NCBI GenBank assembly: GCA_964650245.1
Contig: CAZYQK010000055.1
Coordinates: 1 to 19,837 of the forward strand
DNA length: 19,837 nt
Source: WS-2 sp964650245
GTDB taxonomy: Bacteria; Eisenbacteria; RBG-16-71-46
Direction: 5' to 3'
Under the pieces are notes generated by a model. It worked only from the letters and a program-made list of their open reading frames with translations, had not been told where the DNA came from and did no database searches. The position numbers and the translations under genes were made by a program. Shown in pieces: positions 6,668 to 14,538 of the stretch (positions are counted from its first letter, which is position 1; each line of letters opens with the position of its first letter).

Positions 6668-8281
6668 ATGGCGTTCTTCCGTCGCACTTCGCTGGGCCCC
6701 TTCGCGGTGGCCGTTGCGCTCTCGCTCCTGCTCGGATTCGGGCTGGCGCGCGGGCTGCAGGCCACAGACGACCTGCGCAGCCAGCTCGATCTCTTCTCCC
6801 AGGTCCTGTACCTGGTGCAGAACCACTACGTGGATGCGCCCGACAACCAGAAGCTGATCCAGGGCGCGATCGACGGCATGCTGCGCACGCTCGATCCGCA
6901 TTCCGTCTACCTGCCGGAGGACCGCGCCCAGCGCATGGACGAGCAGTTCCAGGGCGAGTATTCGGGGATCGGCGTGCAATTCGAGATCCGCGACGGCGTC
7001 ATCACCGTGATCTCGCCGCTCGAGGGCACGCCCTCGCACCGGCTCGGCATCCGCGCCGGCGNNNNNNNNNNGATCGACGGCAAGCCGGTGCCCAAGACGA
7101 TCACCAACGACGACGTGTTCAAGATGCTGCGCGGCCCGACCGGCAGCATCGTCCTGGTTTCGATCGCGCGCGAGGAAGAGCCCGAGCTGCTCAGGTTCAC
7201 CATCGAGCGCGCCAAGATCCCGATCGAGAGCGTGCCATACGCATACATGATCCGCTCCGGCGTGGGCTACGTGCGCATCATCCGTTTCTCGCAGACCACC
7301 GGGGACGAGCTCGAGAACGCGCTCGCCGCGCTGCGCGCGCAGGGGATGAGGCAGCTGCTCGTGGACCTGCGATCGAATTCGGGCGGGCTGCTGTCGCAGG
7401 CGGTGGACGTGCTCGACCAGCTGGTGCCGGCCGACCATCTGCTGGTCTACACGCGCGGCCGCATCCCGTCGGCGAACCAAGACTACAAGAGCACCGACCG
7501 GCCCAAGCAGGCGGACATCCCGACGGTGGTCCTCATCGACCACGGCAGCGCTTCGGCCTCCGAGATCGTCGCGGGCGCGATCCAGGATCTCGACCGCGGC
7601 ATCGTCGCGGGGACCAATTCGTTCGGGAAGGGACTGGTGCAGAACCAACTGCGGCTCCAGGATGGCTCCAAGCTGCTGCTCACCATCGCCAAGTACTACA
7701 CGCCGAGCGGACGGCTGATCCAGCGCGACTACACGAAGTACTCCGATCGTGACGAGTACGCGCTCGACGCGCTCCGGAGCGACGTGCCCAACGATTCCAT
7801 CCTCGCGACGCGCCCGAAGTTCAAGACCGTGAGCGGCCGCACCGTGTACGGCGGCGGCGGGATCCATCCCGACGTGGTGCTCAAGGAGCCCGAGAACCTG
7901 ACGCGGCCGCAGATCGAGATGATCCAGAAGCACCCGATCTCGGATTTCGCGACCCACTACGTCGCGCGCCACAAGGACCGGAAGTGGTCGCCGGACGTGT
8001 TCGGCAGGAGCTTCCAGCTCACGGACGAAGAATGGGCCGAGCTGCGAAAAGCGATGGAGAGCCACAAGGTCACGCTCAGCGACTCGACCTGGAACGCGGA
8101 CCACGGCTTCGTCCTGCGCCAGCTGCGCTCGGAGCTCGCGCTCGCCACGCTCAACCAGCTCGAGCGCTACCGCATCCTGGTCGAGGACGACACGCAGCTG
8201 CAGGGCGCGCTCGAGCTGTTCCCGCGCGCGAGCAAGCTGATGTCGCAGGCGGTGGACCCGCCCAAGCACGGACATCCGTAG
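6668..8281 (+). CDS. S41 family C-terminal processing protease with PDZ domain (contains assembly gap)
   Basis: About 537 residues as assembled. Order: an uncleaved or cleaved N-terminal membrane segment (about 10-30), an S41 N-terminal helical region with DPHSVYL (76-82), a PDZ domain (about 95-180), and the S41 catalytic core. The Ser/Lys dyad is S296 in GSASASE and K321 in SFGKG, separated by the usual 25 residues. Such enzymes cut periplasmic proteins near their C-termini. Ten Ns (7062-7071) fall in the PDZ ligand loop, just after GIRAG and before IDG; the frame stays open across them. The usual GDxIxxIDG motif needs five residues there and the gap supplies four, so the N count is probably not exact. 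Beyond the catalytic core there is a long helical C-terminal region (about 405-537). The gene probably shares a transcript with the aminotransferase. Confidence 0.93.
   Translation: MAFFRRTSLGPFAVAVALSLLLGFGLARGLQATDDLRSQLDLFSQVLYLVQNHYVDAPDNQKLIQGAIDGMLRTLDPHSVYLPEDRAQRMDEQFQGEYSGIGVQFEIRDGVITVISPLEGTPSHRLGIRAGXXXXIDGKPVPKTITNDDVFKMLRGPTGSIVLVSIAREEEPELLRFTIERAKIPIESVPYAYMIRSGVGYVRIIRFSQTTGDELENALAALRAQGMRQLLVDLRSNSGGLLSQAVDVLDQLVPADHLLVYTRGRIPSANQDYKSTDRPKQADIPTVVLIDHGSASASEIVAGAIQDLDRGIVAGTNSFGKGLVQNQLRLQDGSKLLLTIAKYYTPSGRLIQRDYTKYSDRDEYALDALRSDVPNDSILATRPKFKTVSGRTVYGGGGIHPDVVLKEPENLTRPQIEMIQKHPISDFATHYVARHKDRKWSPDVFGRSFQLTDEEWAELRKAMESHKVTLSDSTWNADHGFVLRQLRSELALATLNQLERYRILVEDDTQLQGALELFPRASKLMSQAVDPPKHGHP
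7062..7071. other. Assembly gap (10 N)
   Basis: Ten undetermined bases inside the PDZ domain of the S41 protease. The reading frame is the same on both sides. Comparison with the consensus PDZ motif suggests that one further codon (three bases) is missing, so ten is likely a placeholder. Confidence 0.99.
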
Positions 8282-8318
8282 GCGCGCCCACTCCGCATCG
8301 CCCCGGGCGCGTGACGCG

Positions 8319-8348
8319 GAGCCCCGGTCTCGCAAGAGGCCGGGGCTC
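8319..8348. terminator. Hairpin terminator between convergent genes
   Basis: GAGCCCCGGTCTC (8319-8331), a GCAA tetraloop (8332-8335) and GAGGCCGGGGCTC (8336-8348) form a 13-bp stem with one G-U wobble when read as + strand RNA. It lies 38 nt after the protease stop and 48 nt before the 3' end of the opposite SAM hydrolase gene. GCAA is a stable GNRA loop. No T-tract follows on either strand, so Rho-independent function is likely but unproven. Confidence 0.65.
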
Positions 8349-8395
8349 TCGCGCTGGCTGAGTTCCCACCGGGGCGGCGGGCACCGCCGCGCCCG

Positions 8396-9199
8396 CTACT
8401 CGCTCCGCGCTGCGACCACCACCAGATCGCCCTCGCCGAGGCCGAAGCGCTCGGCGGCGTGGCCGCCGACCTGGGCGATCTCGAGCCGGCCGCTCGAGCC
8501 GATCACGGCCACCAGCGTGCCCAGCGGCGCGTCACCGTAGGAGTGGGAGATGCCCTGAATGCGCCGCCCGGCGACACGCACCTCCAGCCGTTGCTCCGGG
8601 ACGCCCGGAAAGGCCGCGGCGATGGAACCCGCGGCGAGATTGGTGAGCGCGTTGCCGAAGCGGTCCAGGAACATGACGCGCCCCTCGAGCTCGCCGTCGC
8701 CGGCGTGCGCCGCGGGGCGCGCGAGACGCACCGGGTCCGCGACGAGCGGGCCCAGCTTCGCGAGCGCCACGCCGCGCGCGAGATGCGCGGCCACCGGCGC
8801 GAACACGTCGCGGCCGTGGAACGTGCGGCTCACGGGATGGCGGAAGTAGCGCGGCTCGGTGAGCGATCGGACCTCGGCGCCGGGTTCGGCGAGCGCCCAC
8901 TCGAGCAGCCCGTTGTCGGGCCCGACGAAGAGCTGCCCGCGCGCGCGCGCCGCGAGCGCGCGGCGGGCGGTGCCGACGCCGGGATCCACCACCGCGAGGT
9001 GGACGGTTCCTCCCGGAAAATCGGGCGCGGCCGCCTCGATCACGAACGCGGCGCGCTCGATGGCGGCGGGCGGGATCTGGTGCGTGAGGTCCACGATGCG
9101 CGCCTCGGGACAGATCTCGTGGATCGCGCCGTGCACCACGCCCACGAACCAGTCCTCGTGCCCGAAGTCGGACGTGAAGGTGATGACGGGGTGGGACAC
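8396..9199 (-). CDS. S-adenosyl-L-methionine hydrolase (adenosine-forming), DUF62/SAM hydroxide adenosyltransferase
   Basis: A 267-residue protein of the fluorinase/chlorinase/DUF62 family; members with this sequence type use water or hydroxide to split SAM into adenosine and methionine. Visible signatures: TSDFGHED (9-16), VDPGVGTARR (71-80), PDNGLLEW (95-102), FHGRDVFAP (127-135) and DRFGNALTN. The conserved Asp-Arg-His triad of DUF62 hydrolases maps to D72, R79 and H128. I do not see the 23-residue insertion loop of fluorinases, which argues against halogenase activity. The start is a GTG one nucleotide after the stop of the kinase gene, so expression depends on the upstream genes. Its cellular purpose (SAM turnover) is not well understood in the family. 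Confidence 0.9.
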   Translation of the reverse strand: MSHPVITFTSDFGHEDWFVGVVHGAIHEICPEARIVDLTHQIPPAAIERAAFVIEAAAPDFPGGTVHLAVVDPGVGTARRALAARARGQLFVGPDNGLLEWALAEPGAEVRSLTEPRYFRHPVSRTFHGRDVFAPVAAHLARGVALAKLGPLVADPVRLARPAAHAGDGELEGRVMFLDRFGNALTNLAAGSIAAAFPGVPEQRLEVRVAGRRIQGISHSYGDAPLGTLVAVIGSSGRLEIAQVGGHAAERFGLGEGDLVVVAARSE

Positions 9200-9200
9200 T

Positions 9201-12089
9201 TCAGCGGCCTCCGGGCTCGACCTTCAGCGCCGCCTGATGGATCCGACGCAAGGCCGCGCGCGCTTCATCCACCTCGGGCGTGCCGGGGTCGGCCTGGCTC
9301 CAGATGCGGAGGAATTCGCGATATTCCGCCGCCGCGTCGGCGCCACGGCCCAGCCTCTCGAGCGCCTGCCCGCGATAGAAGCGCAGCCGCACCGCATCGC
9401 CGGGATGGAGCATCGGCATGCGGATCAACGTGTCGAGCAGGGCCAGCGCCTCGGAGTGCATCCCGGCGCCGGTCAGGGCTCGAACCCGGGCCAGGCGCAG
9501 CGCGCTGAAGAGCCAGGGCTCGCCGGGCCACTCGGCGCCCCGGAGCGCCTCCAGCGACTCCCGGTGCCGCCCCTCGCCCTCGAGCACCAGCGCGCGGCAG
9601 TAGCTCATGCTGTGGGCCTCGTATTCGTTGAGCCCACCGGAGAGCGATGCCACTCGCGACAGAGTCGCGGCCGCCTGCGAATACATCCCGAGCCGGGATT
9701 CGGCCCAGATCGTGGGGGCGCGACCCAACAGCGGAAACCCGGGGCCAGCCCAGCGCTCGAGCCGCACCCCGATGCTGTCGGCCCACCGCAGCGCCTGCGC
9801 CGTGTCGCGCGCGCCGGTCGCCGCCTCGAGTCCGTTCGCGGCCGGAATCGGCGGACCCCAGGAGACCGTGGCCGGGAGGTTGCGCCACGCCTCGGGCGCG
9901 ACCCGGAGCGCTTCGCGGAAGCGTCCGCGGCGCAGCGCCTGGACGTATCGAATCCCGAGACGCTTCTCCTCCTTCTGCCACGGCAGTGTGTCCGCTTCCG
10001 CGGGCCACGCGCCGGGCTCGATCGTTCCCGTGCGGTTGAAGAGCAGGGTGCCCGATGCCACCCGCAGGGGGAATTCGGCCGCGTTCATCGCTCGCGCCTC
10101 GGACGCGACGCGGAGCGCCCCCTCGGGATCGCCCCTGCGCACCATGGCCCGCCACAGCGAGAGCCAGAGCAGGGCGTTCTTCGGATTCCTGCGCAGCAGG
10201 CCCCGAGCCTCGACCTCCGCCTCGTCGAGCCGGTTCATGTCGATCAGCGCGTCCACCAGATGAACGCCGGCCAGCGTGAAGCCGGGATCCAGCGCCAGCG
10301 CCCGGCGCGCCGCCTCGACCGCCTCCGGCAGGCGCCCTCCATGGTAGAGGGCCTCCACCTGGCCGTAGGCGAACATCTTCTCGTTCGGATCCTCACCTGC
10401 CAGCTCGGCGAACTCCCGGGAAGCGGCGGAATATCTGGAATAGACCAGGTTCTCGAGTGCCTGGACCATGCCGCGCTCGAGCGGCGTGAGCCGGCCGGCG
10501 AGCGCCTTTGCCTTCAGGATGCTGTCCTTCGCGTCCGCCGGTTCTCCCCCCCACCACTCCGCGATCGCGAGCTGGTAGTGCGCTTGCGCGAACGACGAGT
10601 CACGCTCGACCGCCTGCCGGAAGGCCGCCATCGCGTCCACGATGCGGGCTCCGCTGAGGGCCTCGAGCCCGGCGGCGTAGCTGCGCTGGGCCTCGAGATC
10701 GGGGCTGGTGCGCTCGGCGACCGGGGCCAGACGCGTGGTCTCCGCCGCGCGCACCATGCGCCGGAGGAGCTGCGCGCTCAGGGCATCCACCACCTGGAAT
10801 ACGGTTTGTCCCGGCAGGCCCTCGACCCGCGTCGCGTTCAACACCTTGCCGCTCGCGACGTCCGAAACCTCGGCGGTCATGACGATGGAGGGCGAGATCT
10901 GGAGGATGCTGCCGCTCACGATGCGCCGCGCGTGCGCCCGCTTCGCAACCTCGAGCGCCACACCGCGATCCACAGCCCCGCCTTGCCTCCCGAGCTGGCG
11001 CATCGCATCGAGAATGCGTTGCGTGCTCAGCACGTTCAGTTCCGCGGCCTGCGCGAGCGAGGTGATGAGCAGGTTGCCGGTGATGGAGCCCATGCGTCCC
11101 GGATCGGCGGGGTCGGCCACGTTCTCGAAGTAGAGCACGGCCACCGCGGGCGGCCCGCCCGCATCGCCGACGCCGCGACCGCGCAGCCACACCAGCCCTG
11201 CGCCCAGTGCCACCAGCACGCCGGCGGCCGCGATCGGAACCCACCACGCAGCGCGCCGGGCCACGCGCGGGCGGACCGCGGACGTGGCCTGCATCCCCTC
11301 GATCATCCCGGCCACCACCGCCGCGCTCGCCGGGCGCTGCGCGGGTTCCTTCGCCAGCAGCCGGAGTGCCAGGTCGGCGAGCGGCGCGAGGCTCGGTCCG
11401 GAGACCTCGAGCGGCGGCGGCGGCTCGTTCATCACCGCGTAGAGCACCTCTGGCTCGCTCGTGCCCGCGAACGCGCGGCGACCGGCCATCGCCTCGTATA
11501 GAATCGCTCCCAGCCCGTAGAGATCCGCGCGCGCGTCGCCCGCCATGCCGCGCAGGCGCTCGGGCGGCAGGTACGGCGTCGCGCCCATCACGGTGCCGGT
11601 CGGGGTCATGGTCGATACGCCCTGCAGGCGGGCGATCCCGAAGTCCGCGATCTTGTAGGTGCCGTCGCCCGCGATCAGAATGTTGTCGGGCTTGAGGTCG
11701 CGGTGGAGGACACCGTGCGCGTGCGCGTGCGCCAGCGCGGCGGCGATCTCGCGCGCGAGCCGCAACGTCTCCTGGGCGCCCAGCGGACCCCGCTCGAGAC
11801 GCCGGGCCAGTGACTCGCCCTCCACGAACTCCTCGACCAGGAAGAGCTGGCCATCGGCCTCCTCCAGACCATGGAGCGTGACGACGCCGGGGTGCGAGAG
11901 CCGGGCCGCCGCCTGGGCCTCGCGCACCAGGCGCTCGCGCGCCTCGGGAACCCGGGCGAACTCGGCGCTCGGGAACTTGAGCGCCACCCTGCGCCCGGTG
12001 CGCTCGTCCTTCGCCAGGTACACGCGCCCCATCGCGCCGGCGCCCAGCTCGGCGGTGATGGTGTAGTGGAGGATCGTGCGACCGATCAC
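9201..12089 (-). CDS. Transmembrane Ser/Thr protein kinase with TolB/FlgO-like domain and TPR region
   Basis: A 962-residue Hanks-type kinase. The start is the GTG at 12089, preceded by GGAGGG at good spacing and overlapping the upstream stop (GTGA); a longer frame to 12194 would run deep into the glycosyltransferase gene. Kinase domain about 9-265: glycine loop GAGAMGRV (16-23), Lys K38, alpha-C Glu57, catalytic HRDLKPDN (129-136), DFG (149-151), activation segment with several Thr, and PPERLRG. A basic segment then leads to one membrane helix (about 281-303). Outside it lies a domain starting PPAVAVLYFENVADP (about 313-450), like TolB/FlgO N-terminal domains in kinase and cyclase sensors. 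TPR-like helices follow (clear at about 469-667, weaker to the end). All catalytic residues are present, so it should be active. Substrates and signal are unknown. It is coupled to the glycosyltransferase and SAM hydrolase genes. Confidence 0.94.
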   Translation of the reverse strand: MIGRTILHYTITAELGAGAMGRVYLAKDERTGRRVALKFPSAEFARVPEARERLVREAQAAARLSHPGVVTLHGLEEADGQLFLVEEFVEGESLARRLERGPLGAQETLRLAREIAAALAHAHAHGVLHRDLKPDNILIAGDGTYKIADFGIARLQGVSTMTPTGTVMGATPYLPPERLRGMAGDARADLYGLGAILYEAMAGRRAFAGTSEPEVLYAVMNEPPPPLEVSGPSLAPLADLALRLLAKEPAQRPASAAVVAGMIEGMQATSAVRPRVARRAAWWVPIAAAGVLVALGAGLVWLRGRGVGDAGGPPAVAVLYFENVADPADPGRMGSITGNLLITSLAQAAELNVLSTQRILDAMRQLGRQGGAVDRGVALEVAKRAHARRIVSGSILQISPSIVMTAEVSDVASGKVLNATRVEGLPGQTVFQVVDALSAQLLRRMVRAAETTRLAPVAERTSPDLEAQRSYAAGLEALSGARIVDAMAAFRQAVERDSSFAQAHYQLAIAEWWGGEPADAKDSILKAKALAGRLTPLERGMVQALENLVYSRYSAASREFAELAGEDPNEKMFAYGQVEALYHGGRLPEAVEAARRALALDPGFTLAGVHLVDALIDMNRLDEAEVEARGLLRRNPKNALLWLSLWRAMVRRGDPEGALRVASEARAMNAAEFPLRVASGTLLFNRTGTIEPGAWPAEADTLPWQKEEKRLGIRYVQALRRGRFREALRVAPEAWRNLPATVSWGPPIPAANGLEAATGARDTAQALRWADSIGVRLERWAGPGFPLLGRAPTIWAESRLGMYSQAAATLSRVASLSGGLNEYEAHSMSYCRALVLEGEGRHRESLEALRGAEWPGEPWLFSALRLARVRALTGAGMHSEALALLDTLIRMPMLHPGDAVRLRFYRGQALERLGRGADAAAEYREFLRIWSQADPGTPEVDEARAALRRIHQAALKVEPGGR

Positions 12090-13129
12090 CTGGTTCCCTC
12101 CAGCATCGGCTCGAGCAGCGCCCACGCGCCATCCACCGTGAGGCGCTTGAGGCAGCGCAGATCTTCGCACTCGTCGCGATGGCAGGGGCTGCACTCGGCG
12201 CGCGCGTAGTGGGCGCGGTGGCCGTCGGCCTCAGCATACGGGAAGAACATGGCCGGGCGGTTGCGCGAAATGAGTCCCAGCGTGGGCGTGCCGGCCGCGA
12301 CCGCGGTGTGCATCGGTCCGGTGTCGCCGCATACGAAGGCCCGGCACAGCGACTGCAGCGCGACGAAGCGGGCGAGCGGCCAGTTGACGACGGCGCGCGA
12401 GCGGCCACGGCCCAGCTGCTCAACCACGCCCGCGACCAGCGCCTCGTCGCCGGGCCCGCCGCTCACGAGCGCGACGCCGGCGCGATGGCGCTCGAGAAAG
12501 CGCCCGGCGAGTTCCGCGAAGTTGGCAGCTTCCCAGCGCCGCGTGGGCCAGCGCGCGCCGGGATGGAACCCGACCAGCGGCGCGCCATCGGGGACGCCGA
12601 GCGCCGCGAGCGCCTGCCGCGCCTCCGCGCGCGCCGCCTCGCGAATGTGAAGCCGCGGCGTGGCAGCGGCCGCGGTCCAGCCCAGCGCGTCGAGTGAGGC
12701 CAGATGGAACCCGATGGCCGAGAGCGTGCGCGGCCGCGCGTGATGAGTGTAGAGCCCCGAGCGCCAGCCCTTGTGGGGATAGCCCACCCGCACGCGCGCC
12801 CCCGAAAGCCACGTCCAGAGCGCGGTGCGCGGATTGCAGAAGAGATCGATCGCCACCTCGGGCGCGAAGTGCCGCAGGCGGAAAACCAGCGCCGCCCAAC
12901 CCGCCACGCCGGGCGCGCGCTCGGCCACGATCAGCTCGTCCACGCGCGGATCGCCCTCGAGCAGCGGCGCCGCCTCGCGCTCGACCAGGTACCCGACCCG
13001 CGCCTCCGGGCAGGCCGAACGCACCGCGTCGAGCGCGGGCAGCGTCAGGCACACGTCGCCGATGAAGCGCGGCCGGATCAGCAGCACGCGCCGCACCGGG
13101 CGCGGAACGAAGGCGCGGGGGGGAGGCAT
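12086..13129 (-). CDS. Glycosyltransferase family 9 (ADP-heptose:LPS heptosyltransferase-like)
   Basis: A 347-residue GT9 enzyme from the ATG at 13129; an in-frame GTG at 13156 would add nine residues and cannot be excluded, as neither has a clear ribosome site. GT9 enzymes add heptose (or related sugars) from ADP-sugar donors to the lipopolysaccharide core on the inner face of the membrane. Visible: the N-terminal RPRFIGDVCLTLPAL block with Gly24-Asp25, VGFHPGARWPTRRWE (187-200), LVSGGPGDE (221-229), and the donor-site CGDTGPMHTAVAAGTPTLGL (267-286). Near the C-terminus Cys313, 316, 321 and 326 form the CxxC-type cluster common in this family. The gene heads a minus-strand operon and overlaps the kinase by 4 nt. 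No other LPS gene is nearby, so heptose specificity is inferred only from family similarity. Confidence 0.88.
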   Translation of the reverse strand: MPPPRAFVPRPVRRVLLIRPRFIGDVCLTLPALDAVRSACPEARVGYLVEREAAPLLEGDPRVDELIVAERAPGVAGWAALVFRLRHFAPEVAIDLFCNPRTALWTWLSGARVRVGYPHKGWRSGLYTHHARPRTLSAIGFHLASLDALGWTAAAATPRLHIREAARAEARQALAALGVPDGAPLVGFHPGARWPTRRWEAANFAELAGRFLERHRAGVALVSGGPGDEALVAGVVEQLGRGRSRAVVNWPLARFVALQSLCRAFVCGDTGPMHTAVAAGTPTLGLISRNRPAMFFPYAEADGHRAHYARAECSPCHRDECEDLRCLKRLTVDGAWALLEPMLEGTR

Positions 13130-13141
13130 GGCGGCGTGGGG

Positions 13142-13147
13142 TATGAT
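13142..13147 (+). promoter_or_regulatory. Candidate -10 element for the trans-sulfuration gene
   Basis: TATGAT (5 of 6 to the sigma-70 -10 consensus) stands out in the GC-rich 75-nt divergent gap, about 58 nt before the ATG at 13205. No convincing -35 box is seen 17 nt upstream, which lies in a run of G. The gene then has a strong ribosome site, AGGAGG (13193-13198). Confidence 0.35.
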
Positions 13148-13204
13148 GGGCCGCACTCTAGCCTAGGCCGCGGCAGTGATTCCATCCGGATCAGGAGGAC
13201 CCGC

Positions 13205-14416
13205 ATGAGCCCCGAACGCAGACGCAAGGATGCGCGCGGCACTCACACGCGCATGGTGCACGGCCCCGCACAGGCGCCGTCGGGCGCGATGAGCACGCCC
13301 ATCGTCCATTCCGCCACGTTCACGTTCCCGAGTCTCGAATCGCTCGACGCCGAGCAGAACAAGGGTCCGGCCGGCGCCTACTATCAGCGCTTCGGCCATC
13401 CCACGCTCCGCGCCTGCGAGGAACGCCTGGCCGACCTCGAGGACGCCGAGCTGGCGCTGCTGTTCCCCTCGGGCATGGCTGCGATCTCGAGCGTGTTTCT
13501 CGGGCACCTGAAGGCCGGCGATCACGTGATTGCGCTGGATCAATGCTACGGCGGCACGCACGCCCTGGTCCGCTGGGGCGCCGAGCGGCTGGGCTGGAGC
13601 TGCGACATGGTGGACGCGCGCGAGCCCGCAAGCTGGGAGCGCGCGTTCCGCCCCGAGACTCGCATCTTCCATGTCGAATCGCCGACCAATCCCACGCTGT
13701 GCGTCGTGGATCTGGCGCAGGCCGCCTCGCTCGCGCACCGTCACGGGGCGCTGCTCACCGTGGACAACACCGTGGCCTCACCGGTGGGACAGCATCCGCT
13801 GGCTTGCGGCGCCGACCTCGTGGTGTACAGCGCGACCAAGTCGATCGGCGGCCACAGCGACCTGCTGGCGGGCGCGGCGCTCGGGTCCGCGGCGCGCCTC
13901 GAGAGCGTGTGGAAGGTGCGCAAGGTGTTCGGCCCGGTGCCGGACCCGAACGTGGCGTGGCAGATCGAACGGAGCTTGAAGACGCTCGCGCTGCGCGTGC
14001 AGCAGGCCAACGCCAACGCGCTCGATCTCGCGACGCGCCTCGCCGGGCACGCGGGCGTGTCCCAGGTGTTCTATCCCGGTCTCGCGGCGAGCCCGGGCCA
14101 CGAGCTGGCACGGCGCCAGATGAGCCTCGGCTTCGGGCCGTTGCTCTCGTTCGACGTGCGCGGCGGCGCGGCAGCTGCCGAAGTCACGGTGAACAGTTTC
14201 CGGCTGGTGCGCCACGGGCCCAGCCTGGGCGGGGTGGAGTCGCTGGCCTCGCTGCCCTCCGTGACCTCGCACATCCAGCTTGGACCCGAGGGCCGCAGGC
14301 GCGCCGGGATCCCGGAGGGATTGGTGCGACTCTCGGTCGGGATCGAGGACACCGACGACCTGTGGGCCGACCTGGAGCAGGCGATCGCCCGCGCGGCGGT
14401 GCCCGCGAGGGCGTAG
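13205..14416 (+). CDS. Cys/Met metabolism PLP-dependent enzyme (cystathionine gamma-synthase/lyase family)
   Basis: A 403-residue enzyme of the trans-sulfuration family, the usual length, starting at ATG with AGGAGG six nucleotides upstream. These cytoplasmic PLP enzymes make or split cystathionine, or use O-acyl-homoserine or methionine as substrates. Visible: MSTPIVHSATFTFPS (29-43); the PLP-phosphate Tyr and Arg, Y60 and R62 in YYQRFGHPT; FPSGMAAI (87-94); ESPTNPTL (158-165); VDNTVASP (186-193); and the Schiff-base lysine K212 in YSATKSIGGHSD. The C-terminus carries RLSVGIEDTDDLWADLEQA, typical of the family. The YxRxGHPT form and LDQCYGGTHAL segment do not let me choose between synthase and lyase. 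It is divergent from the GT9 gene and separated from the TPR gene by 122 nt. Confidence 0.9.
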   Translation: MSPERRRKDARGTHTRMVHGPAQAPSGAMSTPIVHSATFTFPSLESLDAEQNKGPAGAYYQRFGHPTLRACEERLADLEDAELALLFPSGMAAISSVFLGHLKAGDHVIALDQCYGGTHALVRWGAERLGWSCDMVDAREPASWERAFRPETRIFHVESPTNPTLCVVDLAQAASLAHRHGALLTVDNTVASPVGQHPLACGADLVVYSATKSIGGHSDLLAGAALGSAARLESVWKVRKVFGPVPDPNVAWQIERSLKTLALRVQQANANALDLATRLAGHAGVSQVFYPGLAASPGHELARRQMSLGFGPLLSFDVRGGAAAAEVTVNSFRLVRHGPSLGGVESLASLPSVTSHIQLGPEGRRRAGIPEGLVRLSVGIEDTDDLWADLEQAIARAAVPARA

Positions 14417-14440
14417 CGGGCCCGGCGCTTCGGAGGCCCG
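14417..14440 (+). terminator. Weak hairpin after the trans-sulfuration gene
   Basis: CGGGCC (14417-14422) and GGCCCG (14435-14440) can pair around a 12-nt loop directly after the TAG stop. The stem is short and lacks a T-tract, so this is only a possible terminator. Confidence 0.3.
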
Positions 14441-14486
14441 GCTCGTCGCGAGCACGGCGGCTTTCCGGCTTCCCGCCGCCGCGTGC

Positions 14487-14492
14487 TACTAT
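14487..14492 (+). promoter_or_regulatory. Candidate -10 element for the TPR/desulfurase/mnmA operon
   Basis: TACTAT (4-5 of 6 to the -10 consensus) is the only AT-rich hexamer in the 122-nt gap, 47 nt before the GTG at 14539. No clear -35 box accompanies it. AGGAGGAGGAA (14520-14530) supplies a very strong ribosome site for the next gene. Confidence 0.3.
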
Positions 14493-14538
14493 CCCGCGCC
14501 GCTCTTGAGTCCAGCCCCCAGGAGGAGGAATCCATCCC

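Noticed and set aside
6641..8335. A 564-codon open frame on the - strand opposite the S41 protease
   Set aside because: It is a shadow of the protease frame and runs through the N gap; no motif is seen.
8396..9199. Fluorinase or chlorinase rather than SAM hydrolase
   Set aside because: The Asp-Arg-His triad of DUF62 hydrolases is present and I see no sign of the fluorinase insertion loop.
8859..11501. An 880-codon open frame on the + strand opposite the kinase gene
   Set aside because: It is antisense to a kinase with every catalytic motif. Its product is Arg/Ala/Gly-rich with no family motif, as expected from the complement of a GC-rich gene.
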